Assembly (NCBI GenBank): GCA_009760855.2
Contig: WPIO01000127.1
Coordinates: 443,501 to 507,500 of the forward strand
Reading direction: 5' to 3'
DNA length: 64,000 bases
From: Cristatella mucedo
Taxonomy: Eukaryota > Bryozoa > Phylactolaemata > Cristatellidae
This document shows positions 1 through 11,791 of this stretch, one piece after another (position 1 is the first letter of the stretch; each line of letters starts with the position of its first letter). Below the pieces are notes generated by a model. That model had not been told where the DNA came from. It did no database searches and saw only the letters and a program-made list of their open reading frames with translations. The position numbers were made by a program, and so were the translations under genes.

Positions 1-1134
1 TCAACTAGTTGATATTCCACGTCGTTTGGATATCACCAAGATGGGCCAGAGAGATGGTACTTCCATAAGACGTCGACGAAAAGAACATGACTGTAGCCAA
101 TATTTGGCTACTGATTAGTAGTACAGCACGGATCTGTTCATGCTGAAACCTAAAATCAGTTCGCTGCAGCCTGCGGCCCTCTGGAAATTATTCGATACTA
201 GTATTACACGTTTGCCGAAGAACGCTTTCACCTTAACAGCCTGCACGTATTTGGAAGAAACAAAGAGCCCACCTCTCTTTGGTTGTTGTTCAGCTCAAAG
301 TGCACGGACAGTACGTAGCCAATTAATACATTTGATTTATCGGTCAGGGCAAGATTCATTTAAAGAGATGTTAGATACGTCGCCTACCCTGATTAAGCGC
401 AGTATAAGGATGAGTGGCAGTGCATTCATTTTCTATCGGAGGTCGCATATGCACTTTTGAAAGATGTTGAGCTATGAATTCTTAAAGTTTGTAGGATTAA
501 TTTATACTACTGCTTAATTGTTTTCGTTTCTTTCAGATAGTATCAAGTTATGATGGATAACGGCCCAAGAAATTTATAAAGCTTTGAAAGCTGCAAAAAA
601 CGAATGGGAGTCAATATTATATATTTCATATAGCTTGAGTAATAACCGACGAATTTAATGACCGAAGTTTCTTGGCTACGAATACACTGACGAAGCTAAC
701 TTCAAGAGGGGAAAGTACGGAACTTCATAGAAAAAAAGAACCTGCATGCATGACATCGTTTCCTGCAAGATAGCGTAAAGTAAGATTATGTATGGAAACA
801 GTGACCGTCGCTGCTGCACCGTTGAAACCCTGTTTTGCAGCGAGTAACGGAATCTCAAATCAACAGCAGAATAGGTTTTCAGCTGCTGCTAATTTCAGAA
901 TGCAGTGTGGAATTTGAACCTTTTGCCGTTGAGAGCTCAGCACCGACTACGAGTTTCCCCTCGAGCGCTCCATGAGAACTAAATCATGTTTCACAGCAGA
1001 GAGCATATTTGCTGCTCGACATGCAAACGTCGGTCGCAGCATCACGTAATGCATCTCGGCCATTAACTCCAACTAGCCACGAAAAGACAAAGTGAAGTCG
1101 CCGTTAATCACGAGAGCGTTCTGTAGCACCCTGC
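1..1134. other. No recognised gene
   Basis: Short open frames only (for example plus 140-460), with no motif or splice context I can support. The missing 3' exons of the modular gene may lie here or further left. Confidence 0.4.
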
Positions 1135-1625
1135 AAGCCTAATCGTCTTTGGGTAGGCGTCAGGTAGGCAACAGACTTCATCTCACACAGCAAAGAGAAT
1201 GTGAGAACCATAGTTGATTCGGTAGGGCATTTGAGGTCGTAAGTAGCGTGGAAGTAGCACTTAATGGCTCACTAGGTAAGGTGGTTGCTTTTCATAACCT
1301 CGGCCCCGAGGTCGTGGGATCAAATCCTGTGGTGGGCGATCCTTTATCGCCACTGCCAGCCGTGGTGATAGCCGTAAAGGCTCTTCTGTCGCTATACGAA
1401 AAGAGGCTGTTAAATCAGCTAGTATTTTTTTTATGATGGCAGCAAAGGATGAGCCATAGTCGGTACCAGGAGAGAAGTTGTCGTTACATTCGTGAGAATC
1501 GTGGAAGCGAGTTCCACAGTCTACGACCTGCAGATCCAGAGCCTCTGGCGCCGATGGTTTGTATGTGGAGCAATGAAACAGCTCATAAATCGTCCCTATA
1601 TGACCTGAGGGCACGAGGAGGCTGA
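1135..1625 (-). mobile_element. LINE-B 3' fragment, split by SINE-2
   Basis: The minus strand encodes the LINE-B C-terminal region (ALDLQVVDCGTRFHDSHEC, then NFSPGTDYGSSFAA). After the SINE it continues toward the 3' UTR with MKSVAYL-like codons. It matches the plus copy at 9204-10130. Confidence 0.8.
1262..1437 (+). mobile_element. SINE-2: second tRNA-derived SINE, inserted in LINE-B
   Basis: An A-box-like GCTCACTAGGTAAGG and a B-box-like GGGATCAAATCC are followed by a unique body (TTTATCGCC, then GGCTCTTCTGTCGC) and a T-run. The same unit occurs at 49490-49664. It interrupts a minus-strand LINE-B that continues on both sides. No clear target-site duplication was identified. Confidence 0.75.
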
Positions 1626-1929
1626 TACTAATATATTTTATCAGTATAGTAAGTTTTAAAATAGCTTTACCGGTCTGGATTCACTACCTGCGGTATTGGG
1701 CTGGTGGCTTTTTTCGGTGACCCGGTCAGAATGGAATTGGGGCAATCAAGTGGAGGAGGAAACAGAGAAATAGTGATAGTGTATGCAAGACAACTTTGTA
1801 GACAGTGCCAAATCTTAGAAAGAGAATGGACATGATGGTAATCTGCAGCCGAGACAGTCTTCCTAATAAAACTTCTAAAAATAGGGTAGATATCAAAGAC
1901 TTCATCTAAATTCAGTGCACAGACGTTGC

Positions 1930-2705
1930 ATTGAATTCAGAATTGCGGGTTTGCTGTTGCTATTCATGAATGGCATGGCTACAAAGCATTTGCTTTTTTG
2001 AATGGTCCGTCGTTTGAATCTGTTGCAATCGGGTCCTTATCGAAGACAATGCCTTTCACTTTTGGGATGTATCAACCTCCTTATGTTGGTCTTAACTTGT
2101 TTACAGAAGGGAATTTGACCAGCGACCCAGTGATTAGGAAACATTTCTGGAATGCGTTTTTAAGGCAGGTTTCTTTTATCTGCATGCAGACTCGACCGAA
2201 AACCTTAATACCCTTGCTGATGAAGCGAAGACAAGACTTAGGTGGGCTATTGACGAGTGTGTACCAGTATACTAAGTTACAATATAGAGTTGTGGACTCT
2301 TTTTAATTTAGGAAAATACCTGTAAATATACACCGTGTAAGGCTTAGCTTTAAACAGCGCTTTCCTACGTGTGGTTGTGGTGAAGATCTCGTCAATTCCA
2401 AAGACTTTCTTCGAGCCTACCCCCACCAACATAGAAAATCTGGGGCTTCTTTTTTCACTTGAAAATTGACTTCCTGAAATTCTGACCCAAACAGACTTAT
2501 AAAAAGGTAAGCAATTCCTGTCCAATTGCGAATTGTATCAGTCCCCAGATATTACCGGCTATGCCGCGAGTTTTCACTCTTTTTTACTGGAACAAATTTT
2601 CTGATTCGTGCCTATATGAAGCCGTCTCCGACGAAAGCAATTGCTGAATCCCAAAGCGTGACCTTCCTTTGAAAGTTTTCTGAGCTTTGTGCTTTCCCTT
2701 TTGCC
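1930..2705 (+). mobile_element. LINE-B endonuclease/linker fragment
   Basis: Frame-broken sequence resembles the end of a CR1-type endonuclease (PFTFGMYQPPYVGLNLF). It is followed by the linker GEDLVNSKDF and KLTS.NSDPN, which aligns with 25130-25260. It is replaced by LINE-A at about 2706. Confidence 0.55.
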
Positions 2706-3138
2706 ACCTTCTACGTTACTATCAAAGACACCGGAACGAGTAGTGGCAGATCAGCTGAACTCATATATTGAAACCTCAAAATACGCTAGTAAGTTCTAAT
2801 CTCGTTTTAGAGCTATTCACTCCACAGAGCCGGCATTGCTTCCTGTGTGACGAACTAGTTAGGACTTTGACATAGTAAATCTGCTTCTTTCGCTTGATCT
2901 TTTGGCGGCTTTTGATACAATCGATCACCAAGTCCTTCTTGAGCGATTTATCATATCCCTGGGCATTACTGGCAGTGCATTGCAGTGGTTTAGTTCCTAT
3001 TGCAGTGAAAGACTCTAGAGTATCGATGTAAATGGAAAAATATCATCCAAGGAAACTCTGAAATATGGGGTACCTCAGGGATCTATGCTTCGTCCTGTTC
3101 TTTTCACGGTGTATATGCTCCCTCTTGCCGATGTGATT

Positions 3139-3247
3139 AATAATAATCATAATAATAATAATAATAATAATACGTTTGTTAAAGCCCTCTTCAAAGAACG
3201 CAATCTATTTCTAGGTGCTTTACATTTGCTACAATGGAAGCACGAAT
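3139..3247 (-). mobile_element. Minimal LINE-A 3' end, nested antisense
   Basis: An (AAT)n tail plus about 80 bp of inverted LINE-A 3' end interrupts the codons that normally read ADVIAKHN. TGATT occurs on both sides (3134-3138 and 3248-3252). Removing the insert joins GATGTGATT to GCAAGGCAC, as in other copies. Confidence 0.8.
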
Positions 3248-3669
3248 TGATTGCAAGGCACAATCTAGGCTTTCATAACTAAGAACTAGACCCTCAGTTG
3301 TATCTTAGCTTTGATCTCTCTCAGACCTCCAGCGAGTCGAATTCTCTCAACTACTTTACTGGATGCATTGATGACATCCACACATGGATGGCAGCAGATT
3401 TTTTGAATAAAATGATGATGAAACCAACTTACTAGTTATGGGCGAAGCAAGTGTGATTCAGAAAATGTAAAGGTTAACTCTGAAAATAGGCTCTGCCAGC
3501 ATATCTCCTGTCGAATCTGCACACAATCTAGGTGTCGTGTTCTAAACTGACCTTTCATTAGACGTCCACATAGCTCCACAGTCAAGTCTGCCCACTTTCA
3601 GCTACATCACACTGCTAAAATCGTGATTGTTTAGACATGGTTACCACGGATATCACGGATACCATGGAT

Positions 3670-3841
3670 GCCGAACTGGTTTGGTCTAGCGGTTAAGGTG
3701 CTCGCCCCGACCAGGGTCTGACTGAGGTCGTGGGCTCGAGCCCCGAGGCATATGTGAAGCGCCTGAAGTGAGATTGAGTTCTCTTGGGGGCTATATAAAT
3801 GAATTATATATAATGAATTATATATATATATATATATATAC

Positions 3842-3872
<31 letters not shown>

Positions 3873-3876
3873 TTCT
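3670..3876 (+). mobile_element. SINE-1: tRNA-derived SINE with LINE-A-like tail
   Basis: The head resembles a tRNA, with an A-box-like TGGTCTAGCGGTTAAG (3682-3697) and a B-box-like GGGCTCGAGCCCC (3732-3744). The tail (3754-3800) follows the LINE-A 3' end base by base with few changes (GAAGCGCCTGAAGTGAGATT and onward). It ends in a TA-rich tract and is flanked by 13-bp direct repeats GGATACCATGGAT (3657-3669, 3877-3889). Confidence 0.83.
3810..3870. repeat. TA tract ending SINE-1
   Basis: TA repeats follow the LINE-like SINE tail and run to the 3' target-site duplication. Confidence 0.9.
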
Positions 3877-4934
3877 GGATACCATGGATATCACCTCTAA
3901 ATTGGTCCATGCATCCCTGACATCCCGCCTAGACTTCATTAACTCATTGCTAGCTGGCATGCGGACCTTTGTGCTCAGGCGCTTACAGCTGGTGCAAAAC
4001 TGCAGCAAGGCTTTTCTTTCGTAGGCGTCACAGTAGCCACATCACACTGCTTCTCACTGACCTACACTGGCTCCCAGTCAAGCTAGGCATCGACTTCTAA
4101 GTTTTGTCAGTCATTTTTAAATCCCTTCATTTTTTGGCTCCAGCCTACCATGCAGATCTACCAGCCCACCATCCTAAGCATCGTACCACCAGCTTTTCTG
4201 AATGTAGCAGCATCACCTGACTTGTCCACATTTAAAAAGGAACTACAACGCCTCTATAAATTACTACAGCGTTTAGTTGATCCGTGTGATTCGTCCTTTA
4301 TGAGCTTATGCGTGCTCATCCTGTCCACGATGCCACTAACGATACTTGCATGCTGACACCGTGCATGTCACCCATGTAATTGTTGTTTTATTGAGCACGC
4401 TACCATTCATCATTCGGTCTTGCTTCTTTTGCAGCAAATTTAAAGTGCCTAGAAGGAGATTGACTTCTCTGAGGGCGCTGTATCAAATGTATTATTATTA
4501 TTAATTACCTATACCCCATACAAATCTTAAATTCCTTGGAGACCGTGCCTTTACTTCGTATGCTCCCTAAGCCTAGAACTCAGTCCCGACTTGCGTCACG
4601 ACATCCCATGACTTGACCACATTTAAAAAGAAATTAAAAAAACAACCTATTTATGACAGTATTTAGTGGGTCCCTATGATTCGTCTTGTATGTGCTTATG
4701 CGTCCTTTCATTGCGCATGCTGCACAAACCGTTATTTGCGTGCTGATATTGTGCACTTTACCCCTAACTATGCTATTCTTATTATTTATTAAGCATGATA
4801 CCACTAACCACTAGATCGTGTTTCCTTCGCATCAAATGTAAAGCGACTAGAAATAAATTGATTTCTCTGAGGGCGTGATTTCAAATGTATAATCATTTTT
4901 TAGCATTACCTTAATAAAGTCTGGTGAAAAAAGC

Positions 4935-6720
4935 TCGTCTTTTCAAGACCCATTTTATCAACTCTTGTTTTCATCAGTAGATAAAATAAGCTCAGTCATT
5001 ATACCGAGAATTTTAATGCTTCTCTGGAAACCGGGGTCGTACTCAAGTTTTTTCAATCGGCCATCGTTGCACCGATATTTAAAAAATCTGGATAGAATTT
5101 AGAGGTCCTTGTAAACAATCGCCAAATTACTCGTTCCACTATATCGTCAAAGATTCTTGAAAAATTGTCACAAAGCTAGTAGCATCCATTAAAAGAATGA
5201 AATTTCAGAAATAGTTCCGTTCGAGATTGAAGCTACAGCAATTCACAGAATCTCTCTCCATTTAACCAAAGAAATAATATACAGCAGCGATGATGGGAAT
5301 GTCACTACACTAGAGCTGCTAGATATATCAGCTGCCGTCGACACTATTGATCATGATATCCTACTCAAAATATTGCGAACAATGATTCGTCATGCAGATG
5401 AGGCACTGATGTATTTTACATGGTACTTGTTCATTAGTGTTCAATCCGTTTCGTGTGGGGTTCAGATCTCACCCACCCGGCCCATCGCATGTGGAGTCCA
5501 TCAAGGGTCCGTCCTCGGTTCGTCGAAGGTCTCTATTGTACTCAACCTCTGGGGAAATTTTATTCGGGCCCATGGAATTGGCTACCAATTGTATGCTAAA
5601 TATACTCAGTTGCATTTGATATTTAAACCGTCGGAATCTGCTACAGCAACCAATAAAAAAATGCTTGCCTTGCTGACATTCGATCCTAGATATTGCTGAT
5701 TTCAGAAAAAAAAGCTAAATTTAAAAAGCCTCGAATGAAATTGAGTTTTCGGAGTGTGCTAAATAAAAACTATTATAATTACAATCATTATAAAATAACG
5801 ATCAAGCTAAACTGCTACTGAAAGGACATTGCAAGGGGGTGGCTGGGCTAGACAGCTTTGCTCATCTATGAGATTATGCTGCTGTGCCACCTTTACCTTG
5901 TGCTTGGAATTTAGGCGTCCTCTTTGACAGTTGCTAAAATTTGAAAGCCTTAATAAGACTGCTTCCACGGCTAGCCATCACGTTACATTCCTATCTAAGA
6001 GTATGAACTTTCTTACTTGGTGGCTTGCAAAACATTACCTAGCTCCCAGGTTCTGTCTAGATTATTGCAATTTCCCTTTTGGCTGGGCTACAGAAAACGC
6101 CTCTAGGCACTATATATAGCTGGCGATGAATGTGGCTGCAGGGCTAGTTTACAAATCTCAGAGGTTCGAAGATCTTTCTCCTATGCTGAAAGAGCTTGTG
6201 TAGCTGCAGGTTAATCAACGGGTACAGATCTGAGATTTTACGCAGACTCACAAGGCCAAGGCCACGGCTTTTCTCCTTCGTACCTAGCTGAACTGCTGCA
6301 CCAGTTTCAGCCTCCTCGTTGCCTCAGGTCCTGCGTGGATGACAAGTTAGCTGTTCCATTCATCCCTTTAAAGACTGTTGGCGACCGAAGCTTTGGCTCT
6401 GCAGCTACTAGACTGAGGAACTCGCTTGCACAATTTCTTACACAACGACGACTACTCTCCTGTTGCCCACTATAGCTCATCCTTTCCGGCCGTCTTGAGC
6501 CGATACTTCGGCACTACCTCGTCTGCTCACCTGAATCAGCCATGCTTTTTCCTTTTTCTCTGTTGGGTGAGATAAAATTTCTTGGTTACCGAATGCCTAC
6601 TGAAAGCCGCTTAGGCTATGAGCGTGAGCTGTACAAAAATCCTGGGTACTACTCATATATTTTTGCGGCCTTGTGGTTGCAGACGGAGAGACATGAACGT
6701 GGTACATCATCATGCCACGG
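4935..6720 (+). mobile_element. Degenerate LINE-B copy
   Basis: Heavily frameshifted reverse transcriptase (PIACGVHQGSVLG, then GIGYQLYA) is followed by the C-terminal tail (AELLHQFQP, KTVGDRSFG) and a 3' end like 10040-10130. A LINE-A or SINE-1 3' end of about 80 bp appears inserted at 5711-5795. Confidence 0.75.
5711..5795 (+). mobile_element. Short LINE-A/SINE-1 tail inside LINE-B
   Basis: AAGCCTCGAATGAAATTGAG, then GAGTGTGCTAAATAAA and AT-rich repeats, follow the 3' end shared by LINE-A and SINE-1. They interrupt codons that are continuous in other LINE-B copies. Confidence 0.5.
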
Positions 6721-7334
6721 AGTACTTTGTTTCAGGTTAAACGTTTTGCAAGAATTGCATATAAAAAAGACAAAATTAAATATTTCAGTGAAATCTCAAT
6801 TTAAATATATAAATAAATTTAATTTACACAGCTTCTGGAGACAACTTAATCTCTACCAAGGTGTAACACATATTTCATAGAGCTCTAGAACACGATCTTG
6901 GTCTTAAAAAAGGAGCAAACTGTCCCTCGAAAAAATTTCATGCTAAAAACATCAGTCTAGGGAGCTTAGTCATGATAGCCTGCTCGATTTCAAGCATCGC
7001 CCTCACAAGATCCGTACGATATTACATCTAAGCATTCGCTGTCTGTATTAATAATGGCCTCTCGATCGTCAGATTAATTTTCTACTTTGTCCTATATTAT
7101 GTTAATTGCATAAAGACTGACCTTCTTTACATGGTAATTATTAGTTAAAAATTGAATATGGCATCTAAACTAATGAAATTGCACGAATCAATTTTGAAAT
7201 GGTTTGTTTACATTTCCAAACTTCTGCTGCATGTAATTGTACGTAAAAATGAGTCTATTTACATAAATAGGCTTTAGTAAATTATAAATTGCGAGAGTTC
7301 TTATTAGAAGCTTTACGTCTATAAAATAACTCAC
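6721..7334. other. AT-rich non-coding stretch
   Basis: Nothing recognised; it is the intron downstream of the last WSC exon. Confidence 0.5.
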
Positions 7335-7495
7335 CAACGGGATCTGCTCCAGGCATCTCGTAGACCCGCATTGAGTTAGGTCCTCCATCACCAGACCCAT
7401 AGCATTCAGAAGAAGGTCCCGAAAACCAGTAGGTAAATATTGCTGTGGCATTAGTTAGGCAGTATGCACGATTTTGCAGAGCAAACACCCGGTAC
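7335..7495 (-). CDS. Exon: WSC module 3, C-terminal half
   Basis: A strong TTGTCTCTGCAG acceptor precedes this 161-nt exon, and the donor is GTGAGT in phase 1. It encodes RVFALQNRAYC, then SECYGSGDGG and MRVYEM, which fit the second half of a WSC domain. Several usual WSC cysteines are missing, so the fold may be relaxed. It is the most 3' exon found; the phase-1 donor shows that at least one more exon follows. Confidence 0.75.
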
Positions 7496-7771
7496 CTGCA
7501 GAGACAAGGTCGCAACGCAATTAAGTGTACTGCTCAATATACTAACTCGCATACATTGCAAATTTTTAAGCATGCTTAAGCAAAATATTTGTTTTTCTCC
7601 AATGTCAACTCTGCCGAGAATAATTGCACACACAAATTCCGATATTACCTTTGGACTAACCGATAATAACTGTAGCAATAACCGACTCTTCATAGCCCTC
7701 TGTGAGAGAGAAAAATCTCCATCCCATCACTTTGCAACTAACTTACTGAGATTTATCGCAAAAGATTAGTA

Positions 7772-7795
7772 ATATATATATATATATATGTATAT
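7772..7795. repeat. Short TA tract
   Basis: Alternating TA with one G. Confidence 0.85.
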
Positions 7796-8135
7796 GCAAT
7801 CAATATATGCAAAAAGCAGAAAAGCTTAATGTTTGAGCTAAATTTTAAAGATAAAATACCTACCACCCACTGTCATCGGTTAGTGGGATGGTTGCTACAG
7901 CTCACCAAAAGAAGCACGAGTTGGCAGGAAAGGCTTTGCTGAATTACAGGCGAAAGAAAATCTTACTGCAAAGGATGATTCTTTAGTAGAGACAGAAAGA
8001 TGCAATGTAATTTAAGGTGGGTACGATAACTTCAGGTATTTACGGTATGCATGGTAATTTCAGGAACTGAAAATGGCCCAGAGCCTGCCTAGACATATAA
8101 AGCATACGAACTAAAGGCTAGATAACCAAAAAATT

Positions 8136-8417
8136 TTATTCAGTGTGACAAACGGCGAAATATTTAAAGTTTGACGAGATGGTTTCACGAGAGCCATTGG
8201 AGGAGCGAATAGGTCGGAGGATGGGTATGCTGGTGCAGGCGAGTGATGTAATGTGCTTGCTAGACGTACGATCTAGAAATCTATTCGGTGTTGTTTGGAG
8301 CCAGTGAAGCTCAGACAGAAGTGATGTGATGCGGCTGATATGCTGTTGACGGTTAAAGAAAGGAATAGAAAACGTTTGCATTTGTTTGATAAAGAGGAGT
8401 ACAGACAAGGAGGTCAC
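8136..8417 (-). mobile_element. Fragment of another CR1/L2-like LINE
   Basis: The minus frame HISRITSLLSELHWLQ plus a following SSKHITSLAC and RPIRSSN resembles the C-terminal region of CR1/L2 reverse transcriptases. It is closest to neither family A nor family B. Confidence 0.4.
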
Positions 8418-8443
8418 AAGTCACGGGTCAAATGGCTCAGACC

Positions 8444-8455
8444 GGGGGGGGGGGG
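8444..8455. repeat. Run of twelve G
   Basis: An uninterrupted G12 on the plus strand, the longest G run seen in the window. Confidence 0.95.
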
Positions 8456-8579
8456 CTGTTAAATTGAGGATCGAAAGGTCATGACGTAAAGTTACAAAGG
8501 TCCTGACCTAGTTTGTCTAGAAAGCTCTAGAAAGGCCTAAGCAGACCCTAACTTTGCTGATGTTCCATAGCTGAAATCT

Positions 8580-9033
8580 AATTGTCTTCGACCTGCAATG
8601 GCTTTCAGCTAAACAGCGAATCGACTTGAAGGTTCTGCCACTCAATTTTAGGTCCCTTCATTCTTTGGCTCCAGCCTACCTACCAGATCTAGTCCCCAAC
8701 ACGGAAAAGCATCGTACCACCCATTTTTTTCTAAATCCAATCGTTTAATCACGCTATATACGGATCGTAAATTCTTTGGATAATGTGCCTTTATTTCAGG
8801 TGCTTCACAACGTCTATAATTCGCTACAGACATACTGGCATTACGGAATCCCCTGACTAACCACATTTAAAAAACTAAAAGACCAGGCGGATCTATTTAT
8901 CATAGAATTTAGCGGGTCCATGTGGTTTGTCCTTTGTGTGTTAATGCATGCTGATGTTGTACGTAAGCGCCTAGAAAGAGATTAAGTTCTCTGAGGGCGC
9001 TTTATCAAGTGCAATATATTATATTATTATATT
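8580..9033 (+). mobile_element. LINE-A 3' fragment
   Basis: Sequence equivalent to the HWLPVKQRIDFKVL codons is followed by the APAYLSD region, 3' UTR, intact terminal hairpin and an AT-rich tail. Many stops are present. Confidence 0.78.
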
Positions 9034-9203
9034 ACGTGCTGCTACAAACATGTTTGCATGCTGACCCCGTGCGTGTCGCCTCTATCCATGTTCACTTTTT
9101 TAGCATTGAGCATTCTACTATTAACCTTTCAGTCAGGATTCCTTTGCAGCAAATGTAAAGTGCCTAGAAAAGATGAGGTTATCTGAGGGCACTATAAAAA
9201 TTA
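9034..9203 (+). mobile_element. LINE-A 3' end, stacked after the previous copy
   Basis: This begins in the 3' UTR (ACCCCGTGCGTGTC) and runs through the hairpin region. It lies between a LINE-A tail and the 5' edge of a LINE-B. Confidence 0.65.
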
Positions 9204-10130
9204 GAACGAAGATAAAACCGAACTGCTGCTCATAGGACACCCTAAGCGTGTGGCTGGATTAAAATGCTTTGCTCTTCTATTAGATGATGCTGTTGTGCAA
9301 CCACCACCACGTGCTCAAAATTTAGGTGACTTTTTCGACAGCTGCCTCAGCATTAAAAGCTTCATTCAGAAGATTACTTCTACAGCTAGACGCCACGTCC
9401 GATCCCTGTCCAAGATTAGGAGCTGTCTTCCACAGTTGCTTGCAAAAGATTTAACTTGCTCCTTAGTTCTGTCTCGGCTTGATTATTGTAATTCCCTCGT
9501 GGCTGGGATACCAATAAAAGCAGCTAGGCCACTGCAGCTGAACATGAATATGGCTGCAAGGCTAGTCTTCAAGTCATAGAGGTTTGTGCACGCGTCTCCT
9601 TTGCTAAAAGAGCTAGGATGGATGCCGGTTGAGTAACGGATGAGAGCAAAGTTCTAAGGCTGACCCACAAGGCCCGCTACGGCTTGGCTCCTTCGTACCT
9701 AGCTGAACTGCTGCATCAGTTTCAGCCTCTTTGCACCCTCACGTCCTGTGTGGACAATAAGTTAGCTGATCCATTCCTCCACTTAAAGACCGTTGGCGAC
9801 AGAAGCTTTAGCTCTGCAGGTCCTGGACTGTGGAACTCGCATCCACAATTCTTAGGCAACGACAACTCCTCTCCTGCTGCCGATTATGGCTCATCCTTTT
9901 CAGCAGTCCTGAGCTGCTACTTCAATGCTACTCACTACCTCAACTGCTCTCCTGACTCTGCTATGCTTCCCACTTTCTCTTTGTTGCGTGAGATGAAGTC
10001 TGTTGGCTACCGAATGCGTGCCAAAAGCCGCTTAGGCTGTGAGTGAGCCATACAAAACTCTCCTGTGTAACACCCACATAGTCTTTATGACTTTGTGGAG
10101 TTACAGACGGAGATACATTACTTTATTAGT
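9204..10130 (+). mobile_element. LINE-B 3' half, well preserved
   Basis: The longest clean LINE-B C-terminus is here. It encodes KTELLLIGHPKRVAG-like codons, NLGDFFDSCLSIKSF, SRLDYCNSLVAGIP, then SYLAELLHQFQP, KTVGDRSFSSAGPGLWNS and a stop near 10046. The 3' UTR ends GTTACAGACGGAGATACATT. Two frame breaks lie at 9580-9690. The arrangement is CR1/L2-like. Confidence 0.82.
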
Positions 10131-10568
10131 AAAGCATGCCGACTGGAAAAAAGAGGTCAAGTCTTGTCTAAAAATAATTCCTTTTTAAACAGTATGCCTA
10201 GATTTCTGGCATGTGCAGCTAGAGTCGACATACGAGGAATAGTTTTGTTGAGTAAGGACTTTTATGTTTCTGCTGACACGATCTCTGCTTATAAATTTTA
10301 AGTTGATATATAAAGTTAAGCTTAAAAGTTAGAAACAACGAAAATGCGAATGTCATTGATGTAGGCTGCCACGGAAAACGGTAAGTGGTAAGTGGTAAGA
10401 AAATTGTAAGTAGAAAAGGTTAGAAGAGTCTAAAATTGGTAACGTTTCGTTGCTTTTGAAATAAAACCCGAGCTAATGGGCTGCACTGAAATCGGTCATA
10501 GAGAATAGATTTCAACGATCTCATAGAGATCACTTTCCCTGATCGGCTGCGTTAATGGCTATAAGTAT

Positions 10569-10728
10569 ATTAATATTTAATTCATTTATACGAAGCCCTA
10601 ATAGAACTTAACGTTTATTCAGGTGCTTCAGATACGCCAAGGGCCTTGAGCACATGACCTCGATTATAAAATGCATTCACCGTGACCTTGTTCGGAGCGA
10701 CCAACTTAACTATTAGGCCAAACCAGCA
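10569..10728 (-). mobile_element. SINE-1, second, diverged copy
   Basis: The minus strand reads GCTGGTTTGGCCTAATAG, a B-box region (GAGGTCATGTGCTCAAGG), then a tail (GAAGCACCTGAATAAACG) and ATAAATGAATTAAATATT. This parallels the SINE-1 at 3670 along its whole length apart from a small insertion in the tRNA-like part. Confidence 0.72.
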
Positions 10729-11791
10729 CGGGTACTAGGTCTCCAGTGCAGTGTTTAGCCTGCATGTGAGCTGCATGCAGCCTGAAGGGCAATCGCCTGC
10801 CGGTCTCGGGCGGAGTGGTGGGAGCGAATGGATCTATTGGGAGTGGTGGGAAGGAATAGATGTGGTGGAAACCACGAATAGAATGGCCGAGGTCTAACTT
10901 TCACTTTAGGTGTGGCGAGTGAGGCTGAGGCAGCAGCGTAAGCAAGCTAATACCACCATCTTAAACAGTGCCGTAAACTAGGAGCTCCTAGATTTGAGGG
11001 CTGATAGTGGGTAATAATGCAAACGCAGGCTACAAGGTGACTACAGGAACTTACAGGTCGAAAAAGCCCCACCAATATGTACTGACCAAAGGCGACATCC
11101 CCTATGCTATTGCTAGGCGGGTCCTAATTGATTAGCGCATCAGAGGATTCCTTGAGCACAGTCACAGCAAAGTTATCAGCAAACTACCTGGAGGCATTAC
11201 AAAGAACTTAGGTATATACTTACACAGCGCTGGATTCACCCTATAAAGCTTTCGAACGCTGGTTGTCAGCTAAGCGATTTCATGTTGCAGCGAGGAAGTT
11301 GCCGGTGTTTATGGACAACTTGAAATTGAGAGCTGCACACTAGAGAGGTTCCATAATGGTAGTTTATCATGAGAAACAGGTCTCCCTCAAACGTGCACTC
11401 TACTGTGATATCGGCAATGACCTGGTCAGCCAATGTACAGCTTCGGACGAGACGAGGAGACGAGAACCATATGCAGAAGGATGTCAGTGAGAAATAATAT
11501 ATGCAGACAATAGGTTATGGGTGGATTTAAAGGCCAGAAGTAAATAAGAAAGAGAAACAAGAGTGATAATGTCGTTCTTTTGAGCCCAGCCATGGTTGAA
11601 CGTGCCATTTGATCACTTTTAGCACCCAAAACGTAGCGAATCTAACTCAAAAAGTAAAGTCATTACCGTAATCGCATGCTACGCAACAACTGACTGGATT
11701 AGTGAAAGCTCGAGCCAGAAGAGTAACTAAAAATTCAAGAAATAGTGAATTCATATTATATCCCAAGGACCATCTGTCACAATTTACTTGC
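10729..11791. other. Intron sequence, nothing recognised
   Basis: Unique-looking intron between the two WSC-3 exons. No coding motif seen. Confidence 0.5.
11786..11791 (-). promoter_or_regulatory. Putative GC-type splice donor (GCAAGT)
   Basis: The sequence AAGGG|GCAAGTAAA agrees with the donor consensus at every intron position checked except the T>C change at position 2, as usual for GC-AG introns. It is the only donor here that keeps the WSC frame. Confidence 0.6.

Larger units (their letters stand above)
2706..4503 (+). mobile_element. Degenerate LINE-A copy carrying two nested insertions
   Basis: Frame-broken reverse-transcriptase sequence (ERVVADQLN, then LLDLLAAFDTIDHQVLLE, then YGVPQGS) is followed by the C-terminal tail, 3' UTR, hairpin and an ATT tail. 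A 109-bp antisense LINE-A end is inserted at 3139 and a SINE-1 at 3670. It starts where a LINE-B fragment stops. Confidence 0.82.

Noticed and set aside
7188-7451. Minus frame overlapping the WSC-3C exon (87 codons)
   Set aside because: It is another frame of the same exon plus intron; the frame carrying FALQNRAYC fits WSC.
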